64,000 nucleotides of DNA from Huiozyma naganishii CBS 8797 (taxonomy: Eukaryota > Ascomycota > Saccharomycetes > Saccharomycetales > Saccharomycetaceae), in contig NC_035922.1 in assembly GCF_000348985.1 (NCBI RefSeq), forward strand, positions 1 through 64,000, in the 5' to 3' direction. Under the pieces are notes generated by a model. That model saw nothing but the letters and a program-made list of their open reading frames with translations. It was not told the DNA's origin and searched no databases. This document shows positions 57,704-64,000 of the stretch, piece after piece. A program made the translations under genes and the position numbers. Each line of letters opens with the position of its first letter. Positions within the stretch are counted from its first letter, which is position 1.

Positions 57704-59539
57704 ATGAATTGCTCGGAGAAAGAGTTGCCGGCTGAGTCCTCCCCTACAAAGGACGAGTTCAAGAAATGTCCCTCGACGCCGAATCTGCAGAACATTAGGG
57801 ATCTCTCGAGCGAACATCACCGCGAAGATCATGCAAATGGTTATCTACCCATTGGAAACCGCTTCCACCAGGAGGAGGCAGTATCACCGAGTGCAGGTTC
57901 TGGGCGCGGCAGTCTGCTAGATCTGTATGGTGACGATGACAACAGCTACGTCCAAGTTTCACCTACTCCTTCTCACCACTCATTACGGCGACGGTCCACG
58001 GACGCCGGTGGGAACCGCACCTCTACAACTAGAAGTGTGCATTCTACTACCACAAAGAGGCGATCTGCTATTCCAGAGTTGCAAAATCTGGATCGGTATG
58101 GGTTTAGGAAACAGAACAACTACATTACATTGAAAGATTATGATAATTGGTGGCAGAATTACTCCAAATACTGCGTCAGAAGGAAACATAAGTGGCAACT
58201 CTTTTTAACCAAGAGTGGGCTGTCGCTTAACGGTGACTCTCCGACCAAGTTCCCGCCGCAGAGTGAAAAATTGAAGAGGTACGTAAGAAAGGGCATACCC
58301 GCCGAATGGAGGGGCAATGCGTGGTGGTATTTTGCGCGCGGAGACGAGATGTTGAACAAGCACAAAGGTCTGTACGACAAGTTGGTTGACAAATGTCAAG
58401 CGGAAAAAGTCAAAGTTAGAGATATCGATGTCATTGAAAGAGATTTGAATAGAACTTTCCCTGACAATATACATTTTCATCGGGAGTCCTTTCAAGTAGA
58501 GGACCCACTGATGATACGATCTCTTCGTCGAGTTCTTGTTGCATTTTCCCTGTACGATCCGAATATCGGTTATTGTCAATCAATGAACTTTCTGGTTGGG
58601 CTGTTACTTTTCTTCATGAATGAGGAGAGGGCATTTTGGATGCTCGTAATTATCACCAAAAAGTATCTGCCAGAAGTTCATTCAGTCAATCTGGAGGGAG
58701 TCAACATCGATCAGGGGGTGCTCATTCTCTGTATCAAGCAGTATCTTCCTGAACTTTGGACCAAAATGGAATCCACTTACACAAACGACGGAGAGATCGG
58801 TAGCTCCGATCAGCAAGATGCCCTGAAACAGATGGAAATTTTGAATAAATTACCACCAATCACATTGTCAACGGCAAGTTGGTTTATGAGTTGTTTTATT
58901 GGAGTTGTCCCCATTGAGACCACGTTGCGAATTTGGGATTGTCTGTTCTACGAAAAGTCTCATTTCCTCTTTAAAGTATCGCTGGCGATTTTCAAGCTAT
59001 GTGAAGGGGAACTGGTGGAGAAGAAACCGTCTTTACTATTTTCTCAGAATATTTTTGCGTCTTTCAGCAACGAATCGTTGTTAAGTAACCACACACACGA
59101 TTGGGCTGCCCACCAGAATATGAACCGAGACGATTATGACATGATTTTGTTTCAGGTTATACAGACCTTCCCGAAAAAACTCTTGAACCCTAATGATATA
59201 TTCGATAAAGTACTCTTCAAAAAGAAGATACCGCTTAACAAATTGGACCAAGATGAAATCGATAAGATCCGAAAATACGTGATCTCGCAAAGGAAGAAAT
59301 GGGTTCGTTTTAACAAAGTTTTGAAGAAGGGAGATTCCAGTAGCAGTGCAATCGTTGCCGAGGCTAAGGTTGACTCGAGAAACGCTGCAGTCAGTAAGGA
59401 GTTTGGAATGAGTGATGATATGATAGCAGATGTGCTAGCATCAGAATTGTCTGGGTTCAAAAGGATGAGTTTGGCAGGTGTTGATTGGAACACAAATATA
59501 AAGGCGAGGGTTAAACAGATGAAACAGCAGGGCAAATAG
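57704..59539 (+). CDS. MSB3: Rab GTPase-activating protein Msb3/Msb4
   Basis: A TBC-domain GAP for Sec4, Ypt7 and other Rabs, acting in exocytosis and actin organisation at sites of polarised growth. It has 611 residues (Msb3 633, Msb4 492). The N-terminal 125 residues are Ser/Thr-rich. The TBC domain spans about 195-480 with RKGIPAEWRGNAWWYFARG, the arginine finger in VIERDLNRTFPDN, the glutamine finger in IGYCQSMNFLVG, and CFIGVVPIETTLRIWDCLF. A C-terminal basic extension contains QRKKWVRFNKVLKKG. MSB3 (YNL293W) and MSB4 (YOL112W) are ohnologues, so this single-tract gene is equally related by descent to both; length favours MSB3, neighbours favour MSB4. Confidence 0.9.
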   Translation: MNCSEKELPAESSPTKDEFKKCPSTPNLQNIRDLSSEHHREDHANGYLPIGNRFHQEEAVSPSAGSGRGSLLDLYGDDDNSYVQVSPTPSHHSLRRRSTDAGGNRTSTTRSVHSTTTKRRSAIPELQNLDRYGFRKQNNYITLKDYDNWWQNYSKYCVRRKHKWQLFLTKSGLSLNGDSPTKFPPQSEKLKRYVRKGIPAEWRGNAWWYFARGDEMLNKHKGLYDKLVDKCQAEKVKVRDIDVIERDLNRTFPDNIHFHRESFQVEDPLMIRSLRRVLVAFSLYDPNIGYCQSMNFLVGLLLFFMNEERAFWMLVIITKKYLPEVHSVNLEGVNIDQGVLILCIKQYLPELWTKMESTYTNDGEIGSSDQQDALKQMEILNKLPPITLSTASWFMSCFIGVVPIETTLRIWDCLFYEKSHFLFKVSLAIFKLCEGELVEKKPSLLFSQNIFASFSNESLLSNHTHDWAAHQNMNRDDYDMILFQVIQTFPKKLLNPNDIFDKVLFKKKIPLNKLDQDEIDKIRKYVISQRKKWVRFNKVLKKGDSSSSAIVAEAKVDSRNAAVSKEFGMSDDMIADVLASELSGFKRMSLAGVDWNTNIKARVKQMKQQGK

Positions 59540-59653
59540 GAGGACAGTATGTGTTTTCAATGTACTGTCCTCTCAGAGGGATTTATAGATTCATACATGT
59601 GTACATGATATACTATTTTTCCTAATCGTCCTTCTGTTCTGCAGAACAAGTGA

Positions 59654-60250
59654 TTAGGCGAGCTCCCAGCCTCTTTTCAATCTCTGCAGAGATGAGGCGG
59701 CATCCTCTGGAGAGGCAAAAGTGGACTGAAGCACTGACTCAATTTTGTCCCATGGGATCTCAACAGTTTTGTTTGCATCAACAGGCAGTTCGGCCGGTTC
59801 CGGGGCCTCGTCCGGTGTCGCAGTTTGTTCCACCACAGTGGGTTTGGATACCATAACATTAATGACAGAGTTGTCCTCTGCCTTTAAATCCCGAACAAGA
59901 GTACTGTCATGTAGTACTTTCCCCTTGAGCAGCAGTTTTAGCTGCTCAACCTGCTGAAGAGTCTCCTCGTGTTCGACCAGAAACTGCTTCATTTGCCTGA
60001 CAGTTTCGTCCGGCTGGAAGCTGCTCGCTACGCTGAACTTGGGAGCACGAACGCTCTTTAAAGTGACGTTCACGGCCGCGTTACCAGCAGCCCCGTGGGT
60101 CCGTTTTGGGTCGTACTTGTACTTCAAGGGAGGCAGAGCGACACCCAGAGTTTTCACCTCCGATAGAGGTTTCTGGAAGTCCGGTCCGAGTGCCGGTTTG
60201 TTGATAGTAGCAAGCGTCAAAAACTTGGTCACAAAATCCTTATCAGACAT
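59654..60250 (-). CDS. MDY2: Get5/Mdy2, ubiquitin-like protein of tail-anchored protein targeting
   Basis: Partner of Get4 and Sgt2 in handing tail-anchored proteins to Get3; also required for efficient mating. It has 198 residues (yeast 212). The N-terminal 50 residues (MSDKDFVTKFLTLATI...) form the Get4-binding region. A ubiquitin-like domain follows (about 60-135), with VNVTLKSVRAPKFS, VEQLKLLLKGKVLHDS and NSVINVMVSKP. The C-terminal helical homodimer domain has IPWDKIESVLQSTF and SPEDAASSLQRLKRGWELA. It is the YOL111C orthologue, divergent from SHR5 as in S. cerevisiae. Confidence 0.94.
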   Translation of the reverse strand: MSDKDFVTKFLTLATINKPALGPDFQKPLSEVKTLGVALPPLKYKYDPKRTHGAAGNAAVNVTLKSVRAPKFSVASSFQPDETVRQMKQFLVEHEETLQQVEQLKLLLKGKVLHDSTLVRDLKAEDNSVINVMVSKPTVVEQTATPDEAPEPAELPVDANKTVEIPWDKIESVLQSTFASPEDAASSLQRLKRGWELA

Positions 60251-60536
60251 TGTTGGGTATAGCGAGCAAGGGTCAAATTGGTTCCGTATCCTCCACTACA
60301 GCCCTTCACTCTGTGAACTTGTCCAAACTCTGAACGGTATTTGCGATATGTAATATATATATTTTTGTTCCCACTGTTTACGTAACTTTGTGTGGTGATG
60401 AACGGCATCGCATGATAAGAGCAACTTGTAGACGTGTGTGTTGTAGCTGGTCCAATTGCCCTGTGGGATTAGGTAGACGTGACACGGGCATTGAATCTTC
60501 CAGAGGGTGGACACGAAAGAGAGACAAAGAGAGGAG

Positions 60537-61385
60537 ATGCTTGAGGAGTTGCACAGTTCCATAGTGCAAGCTGGAGTGCCGAGTCTTTCCACCTTCCCAA
60601 CAGACTCATTAGCGAAGAGCAGTTCGCAACATGAAGATGAGAACGGGCAGGACCAGGCGTCTACGATCCTTGAAGCCGTTAGCGAGTCCACTACTAGCAA
60701 AGTCGCAGAAGAGGACTCTTCGGAGCCGCTGTTTTTCAACTACCACGAGTTTGTGGAGACCTTCTACGGTAATTTGGACACGCCGAACGGCCGCTGTGAA
60801 CACAGCGAGTCGCAGAGCATAACGATAACGCATTTTCCGAATCCGTACTGTGCCATTGATTCGCTTGAATTCCAAACTACAAGGGTCGTGCGGATCCCAC
60901 GACGATTCGAAACTACATTAGAGTACCCATGCTTCAGCACGATGCTCCCGGGGAACGAACCCGCTGCTATAGTGGACGCCACAGACGGGAAAGAGTTCGT
61001 GCCGCATGGTGTGTACGATGACGGACAGCTGTTCGGCTACTCCTCGGTGAGCCCGCTGTCCTTGTATTTTACGCAAGAGGAGTTTGAGGTCATAGTTACT
61101 CAGGTGAACCGGTATATTGCCAAGTCCTTCCGGGCAAGTAGCCCGTACAACGTGTTCGACATCGCAGTCGGGATTCTTACGTTGGGTCTGTGGTCGCTGT
61201 TGTCCCACTGGCACGAACTACAACCGGTGTCGCTGAAAAAGCTCGACCGTTACATTTTGCATCTGAACAGCTCTACTAAATTTAGTAGCCAGGGCATTAG
61301 CATCATCAACCCGAAACGATCTGGGTTCCTATCTTTAGATTTCCAGGTACCGAGACCGAGACTCGCAAAGCCTCAGGTGGAATGA
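60537..61385 (+). CDS. SHR5: Shr5, subunit of the Ras palmitoyltransferase
   Basis: Forms the ER palmitoyltransferase with Erf2 and acts on Ras2. It has 282 residues from ATG 60537 (yeast 237), the extra length being an acidic N-terminal tail; the upstream part of the frame has no ATG. The conserved core starts at PLFFNYHEFVETFYGNL and continues ITHFPNPYCAID, FQTTRVVRIPRRFE, FSTMLPGNEPAAIV, FGYSSVSPLSLYFTQEEF and ends PKRSGFLSLDFQVPRPR, all matching yeast. A hydrophobic segment (IAVGILTLGLWSLLSHW) is the membrane-associated part of the family. It is the YOL110W orthologue. Confidence 0.95.
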   Translation: MLEELHSSIVQAGVPSLSTFPTDSLAKSSSQHEDENGQDQASTILEAVSESTTSKVAEEDSSEPLFFNYHEFVETFYGNLDTPNGRCEHSESQSITITHFPNPYCAIDSLEFQTTRVVRIPRRFETTLEYPCFSTMLPGNEPAAIVDATDGKEFVPHGVYDDGQLFGYSSVSPLSLYFTQEEFEVIVTQVNRYIAKSFRASSPYNVFDIAVGILTLGLWSLLSHWHELQPVSLKKLDRYILHLNSSTKFSSQGISIINPKRSGFLSLDFQVPRPRLAKPQVE

Positions 61386-61401
61386 TGGGGAGAGGGTACG
61401 T

Positions 61402-61413
61402 GGGGGGGGGGGG
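61402..61413 (+). repeat. G12 homopolymer after SHR5
   Basis: Twelve consecutive G on the plus strand, 17 bp after the SHR5 stop. Poly-C tracts occur nearby at 62156-62163 (8) and 62976-62986 (11). Confidence 0.9.
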
Positions 61414-61489
61414 CTATACGCAAAGAAAATGGTGATATGGGGACGCCAATTGTTCTGGCACCAAGAGAGATGAGGTAGTTTCGAACGGT

Positions 61490-61878
61490 TTTCGCGAAGC
61501 ATGCAGGTTTCGTTGCAGACACGCCAGATCAAAGTTATTCTACTGGATAGAATGCTGAGGGGAGGGGCTGGATGCTCCAGAGGTCAGCAGTTCGTTAGGT
61601 GACCGGGCCATCTTTCGTGTCACTCTATGGAACCTTTAGGTGAGGTGTACGGCTTTTTATTTTAGCCCAATGCAGGAATTTCCGTTTCGGGTGACGGTGT
61701 ACGCGAAAAGGGAAAAGAAGCGTAATGACTTCCCGATTTGGCGTAATTGACGCGAAATTATTCGCGTCGTCCACGGTGGCATTTGGCGACCGTAGAAGGT
61801 ACTCACTGTGCCGATATGGGACAACTCGATTCCACTTTCCACCTGTTTCTGAGTGCGTATGTCTTTTGACATTTCGTG
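61490..61878. promoter_or_regulatory. Five SBF (SCB) sites upstream of PCL1
   Basis: CNCGAAA-type Swi4/6 cell-cycle boxes occur at 61490-61496 (TTTCGCG), 61613-61619 (TTTCGTG), 61702-61708 (CGCGAAA), 61751-61757 (CGCGAAA) and 61872-61878 (TTTCGTG), 304-692 bp upstream of the PCL1 ATG. Yeast PCL1 is a classical SBF target expressed in late G1, so this density is meaningful. Confidence 0.75.
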
Positions 61879-61886
61879 TCACTGTT

Positions 61887-61916
61887 GCTTTTCGCTGCTT
61901 TTCGCTGCTTTTCGCT
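61887..61916 (+). repeat. Three perfect 10-bp repeats (GCTTTTCGCT)
   Basis: Three tandem copies, followed by a partial one (TTTCGCAG). The complement AGCGAAAAGC is one base from an SCB core in each copy, so this may be an expanded weak SBF array next to the proper sites. Confidence 0.85.
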
Positions 61917-62181
61917 TTTCGCAGCTTACTCTGCGAAAGTGTAGATCTAGAAAGGTTCTCCAGCACTGAACATTTGGCGTTACAGTTTTGATTCTCGATG
62001 GCCAAAGACAAGGGACGAAAGTTGCTCATTTGATATATAAAGATGCCCGAGGTCCTTCAAGAGTAATGGCATAGTGCAAGAGTGTTTGTCTCCTCTCTGT
62101 TAGGAGTTTGTTCCCATCAGCTACTGTTGTACAATAACCAACACACTAAGTTCATCCCCCCCCATAATAAAAACAAACACA

Positions 62182-62970
62182 ATGCAATACTACGAAAAGG
62201 CTTTGCACATTCTAATGAAATCGCCCTGCACGGACGAAATGATCCAGTATCTAACGCGTGTGACGCTAAAGGTGCTACCTAACACACCTGCGCAGCAATA
62301 TCCAAGTCCACCAAGTTCCCCCACGGAGCTTTCTGGGAAGGAGCCTCGTCTACCCTCTCTAAGGACGTTCATCACGAAGCTGGTCAGATACACAAACGTT
62401 TACACGCCTACGCTGCTCACTACCGTTTGCTACTTGAACAAGTTGAAGAGGATACTGCCCAAGGACGCTAAGGGTTTGCCATCCACGATCCACAGGCTCT
62501 TCCTTGCGTGTCTGATACTGAGTGCCAAATACCACAACGACTCGTCGCCGCTAAACAAACACTGGGCCAAGTACACGGATGGGTTGTTCTCCCTAGAGGA
62601 TATCAATCTGATGGAGAGGCAGTTACTGAACCTGTTGAACTGGGACCTACGCGTCGAACAGGAGGACCTTATCCTTGACTTGCAAACGTTGCTCGAGCCA
62701 ATCAGAGACCACGTTGTCGCTACCCAGATCCAGATCAAGAAGAGACAGCAGCGCTCGTCTCCAGTGGCGCAGCAGCTGTCGAACGCCAAGCTGTTCGACT
62801 ACCAGCGGAACTACTCCGTAGCGTCCAACCTGAGCTCCAGCTCGACGCTGGTTGGCCAGTCGAGGAGCGGCAGTTCGAGCAGCATAAATCTGAAGAGCCA
62901 GAGGCCTGCAGACATATGGCAGGACTCCGATCCGCGGGGCTACGCGTGGAGATTGGAGCAGCAGGTATGA
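62182..62970 (+). CDS. PCL1: G1 Pho85 cyclin Pcl1 (PCL1/2 family)
   Basis: A cyclin that directs the CDK Pho85 to bud-emergence and morphogenesis targets in G1. It has 262 residues (yeast Pcl1 279). A conserved leader MKSPCTDEMIQYLTRVTLKVLP precedes the Pro-rich linker and the cyclin box (about 58-155) with FITKLVRYTNVYTPTLLTTV, YLNKLKRILP, PSTIHRLFLACLILSAKYHND and LEDINLMERQLLNLLNWDLR. The C-terminal third is Ser-rich. It is the YNL289W orthologue, here placed next to SHR5 (YOL110W). PCL2 cannot be excluded by sequence alone, but position supports PCL1. Five SBF sites lie upstream. Confidence 0.93.
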   Translation: MQYYEKALHILMKSPCTDEMIQYLTRVTLKVLPNTPAQQYPSPPSSPTELSGKEPRLPSLRTFITKLVRYTNVYTPTLLTTVCYLNKLKRILPKDAKGLPSTIHRLFLACLILSAKYHNDSSPLNKHWAKYTDGLFSLEDINLMERQLLNLLNWDLRVEQEDLILDLQTLLEPIRDHVVATQIQIKKRQQRSSPVAQQLSNAKLFDYQRNYSVASNLSSSSTLVGQSRSGSSSSINLKSQRPADIWQDSDPRGYAWRLEQQV

Positions 62971-63451
62971 TCCAGCCCCCCCCCCCTACTTCCCCTCACA
63001 CATACGCATTAGGTGAATGCACACACAAGTTCGTCACACAGGTTCATCACACTTCAGGTTTTAGTTTTATATTATACATCGTTCATAATAATAATAACAA
63101 CAATAGTTATAGAATACTTAGCAACCGCGATCAGGGCAGACCTGCTGTATCTGCTAGCAACCCGCTGGCCACAAGGTGCTGCCCAGGAGAGAACCCGCTC
63201 GCTTGCCGGTTTCTGGCTTAGCCAACACTGCAGTGCTATACCCTTCCAGGTAATAGTGCTACCGGTAAGCAGGTAATGTAATATTTAACCAACTGCACCC
63301 GTGCACCACAGCGTTAAAGAGGCAAACGTGTCCCGAAAGGGAAATTGTGCGCGCGAATTTCCCGTCGTTCGAGCCCCGATTTCCCGCTTCCCGGCCGTAT
63401 AAGAAGAGCGGACCTGGCGCTGGATCAAGCCATGGGTCTTGGCGGGTTGCT
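62971..63451. other. PCL1 3' region and promoter of the last ORF
   Basis: 481 bp, no gene. It contains an 11-C run (62976-62986), short AAT/AAC repeats (63086-63105) and a TATAAGAA box at 63398-63405. Confidence 0.5.
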
Positions 63452-63934
63452 ATGTCGTCTCAGGGGGTCGGTAGACGGTGGCGTAGCTTAGGTGCAATTT
63501 TGATGGTGAAGGCAGCGAAAAAAAGAGTGAACAGGCGAGCGAGGGAGGAGCCAGAGGAGGACACTGACGCCTCGACGGTCGAGCAGACGTCGAGCGGGTC
63601 GAGCGTCGAAGAAACCGAGGAGGAGTCCGAGCAAGAATCGGAGCAGGAATCTGAAGAAGAGGAAGAACCCCCCAAGAAGAGCAAGAAGAGTAAGAAGCGG
63701 GTGCCCAAAGCTGCAGAAAAAACCGCAGTGAAGCCAAAGAGCTCGAAGAAAAAGAAAATGAAGGTCAAGCCGATGGTCAAGCCGCTGGAACAGCCCAAGA
63801 AACGGTCGATACTGTCCTTCGGTAAAAGGAGCGGTTCTGGTGACAAGTTAGCGAAGAACAAGAAGAAGAAGAAGAAGGTCGTCCAGAGGGAGAGATCTCT
63901 GTTCATGAAAATCTTTACCAGTTTCTCCGTCTGA
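63452..63934 (+). CDS. Lys/Glu/Ser-rich protein of unknown function, at the ZEO1 position
   Basis: An open frame of 160 codons from ATG 63452, or 143 from ATG 63503. A TATAAGAA box at 63398 would place transcription starts around 63440-63520, so the shorter form is quite possible. After a basic N-terminus there is a strongly acidic Ser/Glu block (about 45-75: SVEETEEESEQESEQ...), then Lys-rich KKSKKSKKRV, KSSKKKKMKVK and KNKKKKKKVVQ, ending in an amphipathic SLFMKIFTSFSV. I recognise no domain. By synteny (SHR5, then ZEO1 in S. cerevisiae, same strand) it could be a highly diverged ZEO1, which is also Lys/Glu-rich and ends in a basic amphipathic segment, but sequence similarity is too weak to name it. 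Confidence 0.6.
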   Translation: MSSQGVGRRWRSLGAILMVKAAKKRVNRRAREEPEEDTDASTVEQTSSGSSVEETEEESEQESEQESEEEEEPPKKSKKSKKRVPKAAEKTAVKPKSSKKKKMKVKPMVKPLEQPKKRSILSFGKRSGSGDKLAKNKKKKKKVVQRERSLFMKIFTSFSV

Positions 63935-64000
63935 GCACGCTGCTGTCGGGCCATCTTGGCTCCACTGTTTTTGCCCTTCTAAAACTGCGGCAGTGCAAAA

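Overview
This is nuclear DNA of a budding yeast of the family Saccharomycetaceae. Genes are compact and mostly intronless. The two ribosomal protein genes, RPS19 and RPL18, carry canonical GTATGT...TACTAAC...AG introns with Rap1 and Fhl1-type promoter sites. Almost every gene has a clear one-to-one Saccharomyces cerevisiae counterpart. Gene order follows the S. cerevisiae chromosome XV-left run YOL142-YOL109, but genes of its duplicated sister block on chromosome XIV-left (YNL330-YNL289: RPD3, LEM3, YNL320W, PFS2, EMW1, RFA2, MCK1, PCL1) are threaded into it. Many other genes of those blocks are missing (for example PEX6, FIG4, VNX1, ATP11, SKP2, KRI1, ALR1, RPL25, SKM1). That pattern suggests a post-whole-genome-duplication species that resolved duplicates differently from S. 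cerevisiae. The fairly high GC content would suit a Kazachstania naganishii-like species, but the species name is a guess.

Layout. Positions 1-7.2 kb have no intact gene. They hold an unidentified open frame at the left edge, a decayed GPI-anchored adhesin (HYR/IFF type, minus strand) and a CHA1-type serine/threonine dehydratase pseudogene with three nonsense codons, so this end looks subtelomeric. From 7.2 to 64 kb the region is ordinary dense chromosome: RPD3, RRP40, PPM2, LEM3, ARG8, CDC33, YNL320W-like, RTC1, BSC6-like, PFS2, PFK27, MED7, HRT1, EMW1, RFA2, GAS4, VPS68, MCK1, MDH2, TRM13, TRM11, HRP1, SMF1, RPS19, RPL18, MCH4, RRI2, MSN1, PAP2/TRF5, PTH4, MSB3/4, MDY2, SHR5, PCL1, and a Lys/Glu-rich small ORF at the position expected for ZEO1.

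Functional links. Three tRNA-methyltransferase genes (PPM2, TRM13, TRM11) each have a PAC element, two of them with a nearby RRPE-like motif; RRP40 and PAP2 also carry RRPE-type elements, so these look like members of the ribosome-biogenesis regulon. Family-typical control sites are visible at ARG8 (Gcn4), RFA2 (MCB), GAS4 (Ndt80 MSE), PCL1 (five SBF sites), RPS19 and RPL18 (Rap1 and Fhl1). Two assembly gaps (N runs) lie inside PFK27 and RFA2.

I found no credible new multi-gene system. The items most worth a second look are the left-end relics, a Tbf1-like site cluster, a GC-rich island in the MDH2-TRM13 promoter, and the interleaved synteny. Many coding frames extend upstream without an ATG; starts given here are real ATGs chosen by alignment with the remembered yeast homologue.
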